Source: Cryomorphaceae bacterium (lineage in GTDB: Bacteria > Bacteroidota > Bacteroidia > Flavobacteriales > Schleiferiaceae). Taken from it: a stretch of DNA of 6,003 nucleotides. The stretch spans positions 1-6,003 of the forward strand of contig DMQR01000018.1 in the NCBI GenBank assembly GCA_003455605.1, read 5' to 3'. A program made the translations under genes and the position numbers. Positions 1 to 5,316 of the stretch are shown here, one piece after another (positions within the stretch are counted from its first letter, which is position 1; every line of letters begins with the position of its first letter). The notes under the pieces were generated by a model. The model did not search any database. It saw only the letters and a list, made by a program, of their open reading frames with translations, and was not told where the DNA came from.

Positions 1-97
1 CCACACTGTTGATGCTACCAACTTCGCATCAGGTGTGTACTTCTACACTGTTCAATCAGGTGATTACCGCATCACGAAGAAATTGATTGTGGAGTAA
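1..97 (+). CDS. 3' end of a T9SS-secreted protein (type A C-terminal sorting domain)
   Basis: This is an incomplete gene whose 5' part lies outside the window. The frame that starts at base 2 gives 31 residues and a TAA at 95-97. The end reads FASGVYFYTVQSG, then a short turn, then TKKLIVE. This is the standard pattern of the type A C-terminal sorting domain of the type IX (Por) secretion system: a G-x-Y-F/Y strand, a turn with Gly, and a final K-K-hydrophobic strand at the very C terminus. In this family the domain guides export across the outer membrane and is then cleaved, leaving the passenger released or attached to the cell surface. The passenger (protease, adhesin, glycosidase or other) cannot be told from this fragment. 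The hairpin at 118-150 begins 20 bases after the stop, so this is the last gene of its transcript. Confidence 0.85.
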   Translation, partial: HTVDATNFASGVYFYTVQSGDYRITKKLIVE

Positions 98-117
98 GTG
101 AAATTTTTTAACAAACT

Positions 118-151
118 AAAAACCCCCGTGGCGCAGCCGTGGGGGTTTTTT
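118..151. terminator. bidirectional intrinsic terminator
   Basis: A 15-bp stem runs from 118-132 to 136-150 with a 3-base loop (gca, 133-135). The outer ten pairs are AAAAACCCCC against GGGGGTTTTT. The inner five are GTGGC against GCCGT, with two G-U type pairs. The + strand continues as a T tract to 151. The - strand reads TTTTT and then TAGTTTG, so the structure works in both directions. It lies between the stop of the secreted-protein gene on + and the stop of the E1 gene on -, which converge here, and probably ends both transcripts. Confidence 0.9.
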
Positions 152-193
152 GTGCCTTAGATTTTTCTTCCTGTGTAGCGGGGAGGAAATTCT

Positions 194-2149
194 TTAATAC
201 TGCATTAGATCTTCGATGGCCGCTTGAAGCTTACTCTGGGCTAAATAGCCTTCCTCCAATGTTTGGTGGAAGGGCACAGGTGTTGCATCGGAAGCGACTA
301 GAGTAATAGGACCGTCTAATTGGTCCCAACATTCTTTCGATAAGAGGCTCACCACGTGTTCGCCATAACCACCGACGGCCACATCCTCTTGCAATACGAT
401 CACCTTACCCGTTTTGTAAACGCTTTGTTTGATCCCTTCGATATCGAGCGGCACTAAGGTTCTCATGTTGAAGATTTCAACTTGACCCTTCAGTCCCATA
501 GCTTCCAAAGCCTCTAGGGCCCAATGCACCCCCATACCGTAGGTGATGATGCTCAAGGCATCGCCCTGTGTCACAACGGTACCCGTACCTAATGGTATAC
601 TGACTTTTCCTAGAGGCACCTCTTCTTTCAATGTGCGATACAAGGCCTTGTGCTCGAAGAACATTACTGGGTTTGGGTCCGCGAAACTCGCCAAGAGCAG
701 CGCCTTCGCTTCGCTCGGGAACGCGGGATACACCACCTTTAATCCAGGCGTATGTGTGAACCATGCCTCGGTACTTTGCGAGTGGAAGGGCCCTGCAGCT
801 ACGCCCGCACCTGTCGGCATCCTGATGACCACATCCACCGCCTGGCCCCAACGCCAGTGCAGTTTTGCCAAATTATTGACGATTTGATTGAATCCGGTGC
901 TAACAAAATCCGAGAACTGCATTTCCATCATGGCCTTACCGCCAGAAATGGCATAGCCGAGTGCGGATCCTACAATGGCGCTCTCACATAGTGGCGTATT
1001 GCGTACTCGGTCCTCGCCAAATTTCTCGGTATATCCTTCGGTTGCTTTGAAAACGCCACCATAGGCACCAATATCTTGCCCCATGTAGACCAATTCCGGC
1101 CACTCTTCTAGCGCCACGCCCAACGCATCGTGGATGGCGTCGATCATGCGCATTTCCCGCGAACCCTCCCCCGTCCAGTGGGGATCTACCGCTGGTGCAT
1201 AGAGATCATTGTGACTTTCTTGCGCATCGTACCTAGGGCCATCTAACGCCAAAGCTGCATGGAAGGCTTCGTCGACCTCAGATTTGAATTGATCCATTTT
1301 ATCGTCCAATTCCTCTTGAGTCAATCCCCAATAACTCAGATTATTTTGAATCAAGGCCATCGGCTCCTCCTCCATCGCCGCATCAATCATGCCCTCTGGA
1401 TAATATTTGGTTCCGCTAGCCTCCTCATGACCACGAATACGGAAGGTCCGGGCTTCGAGTAGAATAGGTTTCTGCTCTTCACGCGCAAAAGCCGCGGCCT
1501 CGCTAAACGCTCGGCCTCCCTCCTGCAAATCATTGGCGTTAAAGGATCGGGCTTCCATACCATAGGCAGGGCCCTTATCTAAGAATGACTTAAAGACAAA
1601 CTGTTGTTCTTCTGGGGTACTCAATCCCCAGTAGTTTCGTTCGACGACGAAGACTACGGGGAGGTTCCAAACGGCCGCGACATTCAACGCTTCGTGGAAA
1701 TCTCCCTGAGAAGTCGCCCCATCGCCGGTAAAGGCCAACACACATTTTCCCGTTCGGAGCATTTTTTCACGCAAAGCCAATCCACAAGCCAGTCCCAATT
1801 GGGCACCGAGATGACTAATCATCCCTATAATGTGGTGCTCTTGGCTCCCAAAGTGAAAGCTGCGGTCGCGTCCTTTTGTGAAACCTTCGGGCTTGCCTTG
1901 GAATTGGGCAAAAAGCCGCAGTAAAGGTACTTCACGAGCAACAAAGACGCCTAGATTTCGGTGCATCGTACAGATGTACTCGTCTGATGCCAGTGCATGG
2001 GTAGCAGCAACGCTCAACGCTTCCTGTCCAAAGGAGCTGAACCACTTGGAAATCCTACCTTGACGCAAGTAGATCAACATTTTCTGTTCAATGGTGCGAG
2101 CGCGTAGAAAATCGTCGAGTAATCGCTCGTTTTCGGTGGTGTGGTTCAT
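194..2149 (-). CDS. 2-oxoacid dehydrogenase E1 component, fused alpha and beta subunits
   Basis: This is a thiamine diphosphate (ThDP) dependent E1 of a 2-oxoacid dehydrogenase complex. It decarboxylates a 2-oxoacid and passes the acyl group to the lipoyl arm of E2 in the cytoplasm. The 651-residue chain joins two subunits that are separate proteins in most bacteria. The alpha part (about 10-305) holds the ThDP motif GDGATSQGDFHEA from residue 142 and its closing Asn at 172, plus RGHEEASGTKY (239-249) in the loop where classical E1 alpha has a GH(S/H)STSDD-type sequence. A weakly conserved linker (about 305-332) leads to the beta part (333-651), with the NTPLCESAIVG strand carrying the likely ThDP-contacting Glu389, then GPFHSQS with His456, and a C-terminal transketolase domain (YGMG at 537-540, GGYGEH at 593-598). 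The substrate, branched-chain 2-oxoacids or pyruvate, cannot be decided from sequence. No E2 or E3 gene is nearby. The gene starts at ATG 2149, has no clear Shine-Dalgarno, is divergent from the oxygenase gene, and ends before the shared terminator. It seems intact. Confidence 0.93.
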   Translation of the reverse strand: MNHTTENERLLDDFLRARTIEQKMLIYLRQGRISKWFSSFGQEALSVAATHALASDEYICTMHRNLGVFVAREVPLLRLFAQFQGKPEGFTKGRDRSFHFGSQEHHIIGMISHLGAQLGLACGLALREKMLRTGKCVLAFTGDGATSQGDFHEALNVAAVWNLPVVFVVERNYWGLSTPEEQQFVFKSFLDKGPAYGMEARSFNANDLQEGGRAFSEAAAFAREEQKPILLEARTFRIRGHEEASGTKYYPEGMIDAAMEEEPMALIQNNLSYWGLTQEELDDKMDQFKSEVDEAFHAALALDGPRYDAQESHNDLYAPAVDPHWTGEGSREMRMIDAIHDALGVALEEWPELVYMGQDIGAYGGVFKATEGYTEKFGEDRVRNTPLCESAIVGSALGYAISGGKAMMEMQFSDFVSTGFNQIVNNLAKLHWRWGQAVDVVIRMPTGAGVAAGPFHSQSTEAWFTHTPGLKVVYPAFPSEAKALLLASFADPNPVMFFEHKALYRTLKEEVPLGKVSIPLGTGTVVTQGDALSIITYGMGVHWALEALEAMGLKGQVEIFNMRTLVPLDIEGIKQSVYKTGKVIVLQEDVAVGGYGEHVVSLLSKECWDQLDGPITLVASDATPVPFHQTLEEGYLAQSKLQAAIEDLMQY

Positions 2150-2161
2150 AACTTCTGTTCG

Positions 2162-2190
2162 GGCAGTCTCTGGTCGTATGATTGACTGCC
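2162..2190. promoter_or_regulatory. 7-bp inverted repeat, possible operator
   Basis: GGCAGTC at 2162-2168 is repeated as a perfect reverse complement, GACTGCC, at 2184-2190, with a 15-base spacer. The half-site centres are 22 bp apart, about two helical turns, which would suit a dimeric regulator. The right arm overlaps the TTG (2182-2184) proposed as the -33 element for the oxygenase gene. The whole repeat falls within the probable 5' leader of the E1 gene. It could instead form a hairpin in that leader, or be chance: one 7-bp repeat in an 84-bp region is not compelling. Confidence 0.35.
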
Positions 2191-2208
2191 AAAAGGTAGT
2201 TATTTTTG
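2182..2208 (+). promoter_or_regulatory. probable Bacteroidota-type promoter of the oxygenase-trmD pair
   Basis: TATTTTTG at 2201-2208 matches the Bacteroidota -7 consensus TAnnTTTG exactly. A TTG at 2182-2184 lies 16 bases upstream and is a possible -33 element, with spacing slightly shorter than usual. Transcription would start near 2214, giving a leader of about 20 bases before ATG 2234. There is no Shine-Dalgarno sequence in that leader, as is usual in this phylum. Confidence 0.55.
2191..2198 (-). promoter_or_regulatory. possible -7 box of the E1 gene
   Basis: The minus strand reads TACCTTTT followed by G, a seven-of-eight match to TAnnTTTG (or the same element with one extra T). It lies 41 bases upstream of the E1 start codon and almost back to back with the + strand -7 box at 2201-2208. 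No TTG is present at the expected -33 distance, so this is a weaker candidate than its + strand partner. Confidence 0.3.
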
Positions 2209-2233
2209 TAATTGTTAACCTAATCGCATAGAT

Positions 2234-3178
2234 ATGGCTTTTATACCAACTTTAGATCTGGCCCATTGGACCAAGGGCACCCCGGAACAGCGTAAGCAGT
2301 TTGCTGCAGATCTCGGCAAAGCCTACACGGATATCGGCTTCGTAACCATAACAAATCACGGCTTTAGCGATGAAATGCAAGCCAAACTCTACAGTGAAGT
2401 AGAGACCTTCTTCGGACAGGACACCCATACCAAGAGAAAATACGAGATCGCCTCACTAGCAGGGCAACGTGGATATACGAGCTTTGGCCGCGAGCATGCT
2501 AAGGGTATTTCAGCGAAGGATTTGAAAGAATTTTGGCAAGTTGGACAACCAGAGCCGGCTTACAATGGACCAGAATACCATGACAATGTCCACGTAGACG
2601 AGCGTCCAGATTTTGCGCCGACCTTTGTAAAAGCCTACCAGCAACTGGAAAGCGTAGGACTCGACATGTTGAGTGCAATTGCCACTTATTTAGAATTGGA
2701 CCCAGATTATTTCCAACCTTGGGTAAAAGGAGGAAATAGCATCTTACGCGCCATCCACTACCCTCCTATTACTGAAGACCCGGGAGATAGCGTACGTGCT
2801 GGGCAGCACGAAGACATTAACCTGATCACCCTGTTAATGGGTGCGAGCGCGGAAGGCCTCGAGGTATTGAATAAACAGGGGCAATGGGTGGGTATTACTG
2901 CCATTCCAGGAGCGCTGGTAGTAAACGTAGGTGATATGCTTCAGCGTTTGACGAACGGTTGCATGAAATCAACGACACACAGAGTTGTGAATCCTCCTAA
3001 AGAACAATGGGGATCCCCGCGTTTTAGCATTCCATTCTTCCTACACCCCGTGGGTAAAATGCCATTGAACGCTTTAGCGCAATGTATCAGCGATACACGC
3101 CCAAAAGCCTTTGACGACATCACGGCTGGTGAATATTTGGACGAGCGCTTGGTAGAAATCGGTCTCAAGAAAAATTAA
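2234..3178 (+). CDS. isopenicillin N synthase-family Fe(II)/2-oxoglutarate-type oxygenase
   Basis: This is a 314-residue non-haem iron oxygenase with the two usual domains of the family. The N-terminal DIOX_N-like region (about 3-120) opens with IPTLDLA and contains GFVTITNHG (35-43). The C-terminal jelly-roll domain (about 165-275) carries the complete iron triad: His192 and Asp194 in GQHEDINLITLL, and His249 in TTHRVVNPP. Arg263 and Ser265 in RFSIPFF form the R-x-S pair that binds the 2-oxoglutarate carboxylate in most members, or the substrate valine in isopenicillin N synthase itself. The enzyme should be active, but its substrate is unknown. Antibiotic synthesis is unlikely, as no beta-lactam genes are present and the family name reflects homology only. 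ATG 2234 follows the TATTTTTG box by 25 bases. The stop lies 2 bp before trmD, so both genes are probably co-transcribed. Confidence 0.9.
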   Translation: MAFIPTLDLAHWTKGTPEQRKQFAADLGKAYTDIGFVTITNHGFSDEMQAKLYSEVETFFGQDTHTKRKYEIASLAGQRGYTSFGREHAKGISAKDLKEFWQVGQPEPAYNGPEYHDNVHVDERPDFAPTFVKAYQQLESVGLDMLSAIATYLELDPDYFQPWVKGGNSILRAIHYPPITEDPGDSVRAGQHEDINLITLLMGASAEGLEVLNKQGQWVGITAIPGALVVNVGDMLQRLTNGCMKSTTHRVVNPPKEQWGSPRFSIPFFLHPVGKMPLNALAQCISDTRPKAFDDITAGEYLDERLVEIGLKKN

Positions 3179-3180
3179 TC

Positions 3181-3858
3181 GTGCGAATAGACATCATTTC
3201 AGTAATGCCCGAGCTCCTAAAGGGTCCTTTTTCGCATAGCATCCTCAAGCGTGCGGCGGATAAAGGCATTGCCGAAGTTCGTTTGCATAACTTGCGTGAA
3301 TTTGGTGCCGGCAAACATCAACAGGTAGATGATTACCAGTATGGCGGAGGCGCCGGTATGGTCATGCAATGTGAGCCTATTGTAGCCTGTGTAGAGAAAC
3401 TCCAAAGCGAACGTGATTATGAGGCTGTATTGTATATGACGCCGGATGGCAAGCGTTTCGATCAACGCGATGCCAATGCCTTGAGTTTAATGGGCAATAT
3501 GATCCTTATTTGTGGTCATTACAAGGGTATCGACCAGCGCATTCGTGACCATTGGGTGACCCACGAGTTTAGTATTGGGGATTACGTCCTTTCGGGCGGA
3601 GAATTGGCCGCAGCGGTCATTACCGACGCGATAATTCGACTCATTCCTGGAGTGCTGAACGACGAGACCTCTGCGCTTACCGATACTTTTCAAGATGACT
3701 TATTGGCGCCACCCGTGTATACGCGACCGGAAGAGTTCCGAGGCCATCGAGTTCCGGAAATCTTGCTTAGCGGAAATAACAAGGCTATTGACCTGTGGCG
3801 TGAGGAACAAGCCTACAAGCGAACGAAGGAGCGCCGCCCAGATTTACTAGAAGATTAA
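3181..3858 (+). CDS. trmD: tRNA (guanine(37)-N1)-methyltransferase TrmD
   Basis: TrmD transfers a methyl group from S-adenosylmethionine to N1 of guanine 37, next to the anticodon of tRNAs reading CUN, CCN and CGG codons, and so prevents +1 frameshifting. The 225 residues cover the whole family. DDYQYGGGAGMVM (50-62), ICGHYKGIDQRI (110-121) and EFSIGDYVLSGGELAA (129-144) form the SPOUT trefoil-knot cofactor site. Arg153 in RLIPG and Asp168 in DTF match the catalytic Arg154 and Asp169 of the Escherichia coli enzyme. The C-terminal part has the expected YTRPEEF and VPEILLSGNN. The start is GTG at 3181: it gives the standard N terminus M-R-I-D-I-I-S, and no nearby upstream in-frame ATG exists. 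It lies 2 bp after the oxygenase stop with no Shine-Dalgarno, suggesting translational coupling. rimM and rplS, its partners in many bacteria, are not adjacent. The stop overlaps that of the convergent gene. Confidence 0.97.
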   Translation: MRIDIISVMPELLKGPFSHSILKRAADKGIAEVRLHNLREFGAGKHQQVDDYQYGGGAGMVMQCEPIVACVEKLQSERDYEAVLYMTPDGKRFDQRDANALSLMGNMILICGHYKGIDQRIRDHWVTHEFSIGDYVLSGGELAAAVITDAIIRLIPGVLNDETSALTDTFQDDLLAPPVYTRPEEFRGHRVPEILLSGNNKAIDLWREEQAYKRTKERRPDLLED

Positions 3859-4154
3859 AACAGGTGAAGGTCCGTGATGGCCTCTCTGCCTAAGTGCTCG
3901 TTAATCGAAGCAATAATCTTAGATTTTACCATCAATAATTCTTTGCGGACGACGGACGAATCTAATTGGACTACTAATACCTTATTCTGCACTTTTTTGG
4001 TGGTGGTCTGCCTCGTGACTGACGGACCTAGCACATCATCCCATGCCTTCAGTATCATTGCATCGTCGAAACCACGGCGCAATCTGTAGCGCTCGAGGAA
4101 CAACGATAACGCCTCGCCCATAGTTTGTTCGTTAGAGGATTTGTACTTCGCCAT
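3855..4154 (-). CDS. DUF721 (DciA-like) protein
   Basis: This small cytoplasmic protein of 99 residues belongs to the DUF721 family, whose studied members (DciA) help load or activate the replicative helicase DnaB in bacteria without DnaC or DnaI. Recognisable features are the N-terminal helix TMGEALSLFLERY, the W-x(4)-G core at Trp38 and Gly43 in AWDDVLGPSV, a K-V-L-V-V-Q-L-D-S-S strand at about 59-67, and the helix VRKELLMVKSKIIASINEHLG. I chose ATG 4154 (MAKYKSSN). An ATG five codons upstream (4169) would add MKFQI, which is less typical of the family but cannot be excluded. The gene overlaps the end of recF by 23 bp (38 bp with the longer start), which implies translational coupling. The assignment to the family is firm; helicase loading in this organism is inferred. 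Confidence 0.85.
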   Translation of the reverse strand: MAKYKSSNEQTMGEALSLFLERYRLRRGFDDAMILKAWDDVLGPSVTRQTTTKKVQNKVLVVQLDSSVVRKELLMVKSKIIASINEHLGREAITDLHLF

Positions 4155-5247
4155 TATCTGAAATTTCAAAAGTGGTATGATTGAGTTCTAGGTTGTCGCT
4201 GAGTTGCTGCATTCGCTCAGGATGGGTGTCAGTAATAAAGATCTGCCCAAACTCCTCTGTATTTACAAGTTGCAAGAGGTTGGCCACTCGGCCTTCGTCT
4301 AACTTATCGAAAATATCGTCCAATAGCAGTAGTGGCGGCATATTCATGTGGCGCTTATTTACTTCGAATTGAGCCAATTTCAGTGCGATTAAAAAACTCT
4401 TTTGCTGCCCTTGCGACCCTACTTTTTTAATCGGATGCTCGCCCAACGTGAAGGTCAGATCATCGCGATGCGTTCCCGCCGACGTGTATTGCAACACCCT
4501 ATCCTTTTCCATATTCGAGGCCAGTAACTCCTCCATGGAAGCGGTAATTAGTTGACTCTTATAAGTCAAACCGACTTTTTCTTTTCCTCCGGAAAGCACC
4601 TCATAATAGTTTTGAAGTAGCGGGGCCAATTCCTCTACAAACCCCTGACGGGCCTCAAAGATTTGGATACTGTATTCGACCAATTGATTATTGTACAACT
4701 CCAGCATCTCGGCATCAAAAGTTCTGTTCTTGGCAAAGTACTTCAACGTCGTATTACGCTGGGAAAGAGCTCTATTGTATTGAATCAACGCGCGCAAATA
4801 GTTCGAATCACTCTGTGAGATGGTCGTATCCATCCATTTTCTGCGCACCTCAGCCGCATCAATAATTAGGTCGCGGTCCATCGGCGAGATCATTACCACA
4901 GGTAAATACCCGATATGATTTGCCAATCGCTCCAACTCTTTTCCATCCACTCTAATCTTTTTTTTCTGCCCTTTTTTAAGGCCTAGATCCACTAAATGCT
5001 CTGAATTATTCCGCTCAATATGGGCTTTAACCAAGGACATTGTCTCCCCATGAGTGATGGTTTGACCGTCCGTAAGGTTCAGGTAACTCTTTGTCAAGCT
5101 CAGGAAATGCAAAGCATCCAGCACATTTGTCTTCCCGTTTCCATTGTTTCCAGAGATGATATTCACCTTGGGATTGAAGGACCAATTCGACGCGCGATGG
5201 TTTTTAAAATGTGTGAGCTCTAATTGCTTGACCAAAAGGTTTTTCAT
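4132..5247 (-). CDS. recF: DNA replication and repair protein RecF
   Basis: RecF is an SMC-like ATPase that binds gapped or single-strand/double-strand DNA junctions. With RecO and RecR it helps load RecA at stalled forks and post-replication gaps. The 371 residues are of normal family length and contain all the motifs. Walker A is GNNGNGKT (33-40) after LTHFKNHR. The RecF-type GTHRDD lies at 258-263, the ABC signature is GSQGQQKS (277-284), and Walker B with D-loop is LLLLDDIFDKLD (306-317). The switch region IFITDTH ends at His342. The central region (about 130-250) forms the helical lobe II. ATG 5247 is supported by the usual N terminus with L-x-L-x-x-F-K-N. There is no Shine-Dalgarno sequence. 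The DciA-like gene follows with overlap, and a membrane TPR gene is divergent upstream. dnaA, dnaN and gyrB, neighbours of recF in many bacteria, are absent here. Confidence 0.97.
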   Translation of the reverse strand: MKNLLVKQLELTHFKNHRASNWSFNPKVNIISGNNGNGKTNVLDALHFLSLTKSYLNLTDGQTITHGETMSLVKAHIERNNSEHLVDLGLKKGQKKKIRVDGKELERLANHIGYLPVVMISPMDRDLIIDAAEVRRKWMDTTISQSDSNYLRALIQYNRALSQRNTTLKYFAKNRTFDAEMLELYNNQLVEYSIQIFEARQGFVEELAPLLQNYYEVLSGGKEKVGLTYKSQLITASMEELLASNMEKDRVLQYTSAGTHRDDLTFTLGEHPIKKVGSQGQQKSFLIALKLAQFEVNKRHMNMPPLLLLDDIFDKLDEGRVANLLQLVNTEEFGQIFITDTHPERMQQLSDNLELNHTTFEISDNGEVQIL

Positions 5248-5252
5248 AGCTA

Positions 5253-5260
5253 CAAAAATA
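5253..5260 (-). promoter_or_regulatory. -7 box for recF, very close to its start codon
   Basis: The minus strand reads TATTTTTG, an exact match to the Bacteroidota -7 consensus TAnnTTTG, and only 5 bases separate it from the recF ATG. If used, transcription would begin at or next to the start codon and give a leaderless mRNA. No TTG lies at the proper -33 distance (the nearest leaves a 13-base spacer). An alternative is the near-match TAAATTTT on the minus strand at 5282-5275, with TTG at 5308-5306 (spacer 23). That would give a leader of about 20 bases. Confidence 0.4.
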
Positions 5261-5285
5261 GGCTTCTAAGCTTCAAAATTTATAG

Positions 5286-5293
5286 TATTTTTG
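5286..5293 (+). promoter_or_regulatory. probable -7 box of the TPR gene
   Basis: TATTTTTG on + is an exact TAnnTTTG match, 23 bases before ATG 5317, so transcription would start near 5300 with a leader of under 20 bases. No TTG is visible at the usual -33 distance. The position argues against translation from the upstream in-frame TTG at 5224, which lies before this promoter and inside recF. Confidence 0.5.
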
Positions 5294-5316
5294 GCGGACT
5301 TAATTCAAGAAGCAAT

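Noticed and set aside
156..190. Short TTCCT/AGGAA inverted repeat after the terminator
   Set aside because: It has only 5 bp with an 11-base loop and no T tract. It is probably chance next to the much stronger hairpin at 118-150.
543..887. Open frames on + within the E1 region (543-887, 752-991, 1259-1462, 1604-1924, 1878-2063) and on - at 477-851
   Set aside because: All lie inside the strongly conserved E1 gene in other frames, resemble no family I know, and have no promoter or start context of their own.
2941..3693. Minus-strand open frames at 2941-3168, 3217-3465 and 3487-3693
   Set aside because: They are antisense to the oxygenase and trmD genes, whose motifs are complete. Their translations have unlikely composition and no recognisable domain.
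4159..4168. Perfect 10-bp palindrome TGAAATTTCA at the recF/DUF721 overlap
   Set aside because: Several 10-bp palindromes are expected by chance in 6 kb. This one is coding in recF and has no further symmetry.
3874..5223. Plus-strand open frames at 3874-4089, 4181-4372 and 5020-5223
   Set aside because: They are antisense shadows of the DUF721 and recF genes with no family resemblance.
5224..5316. Upstream extension of the TPR protein to TTG 5224
   Set aside because: It would overlap recF, begins with a rare start codon and lies upstream of the best promoter box. The added 31 residues look like translated promoter DNA.
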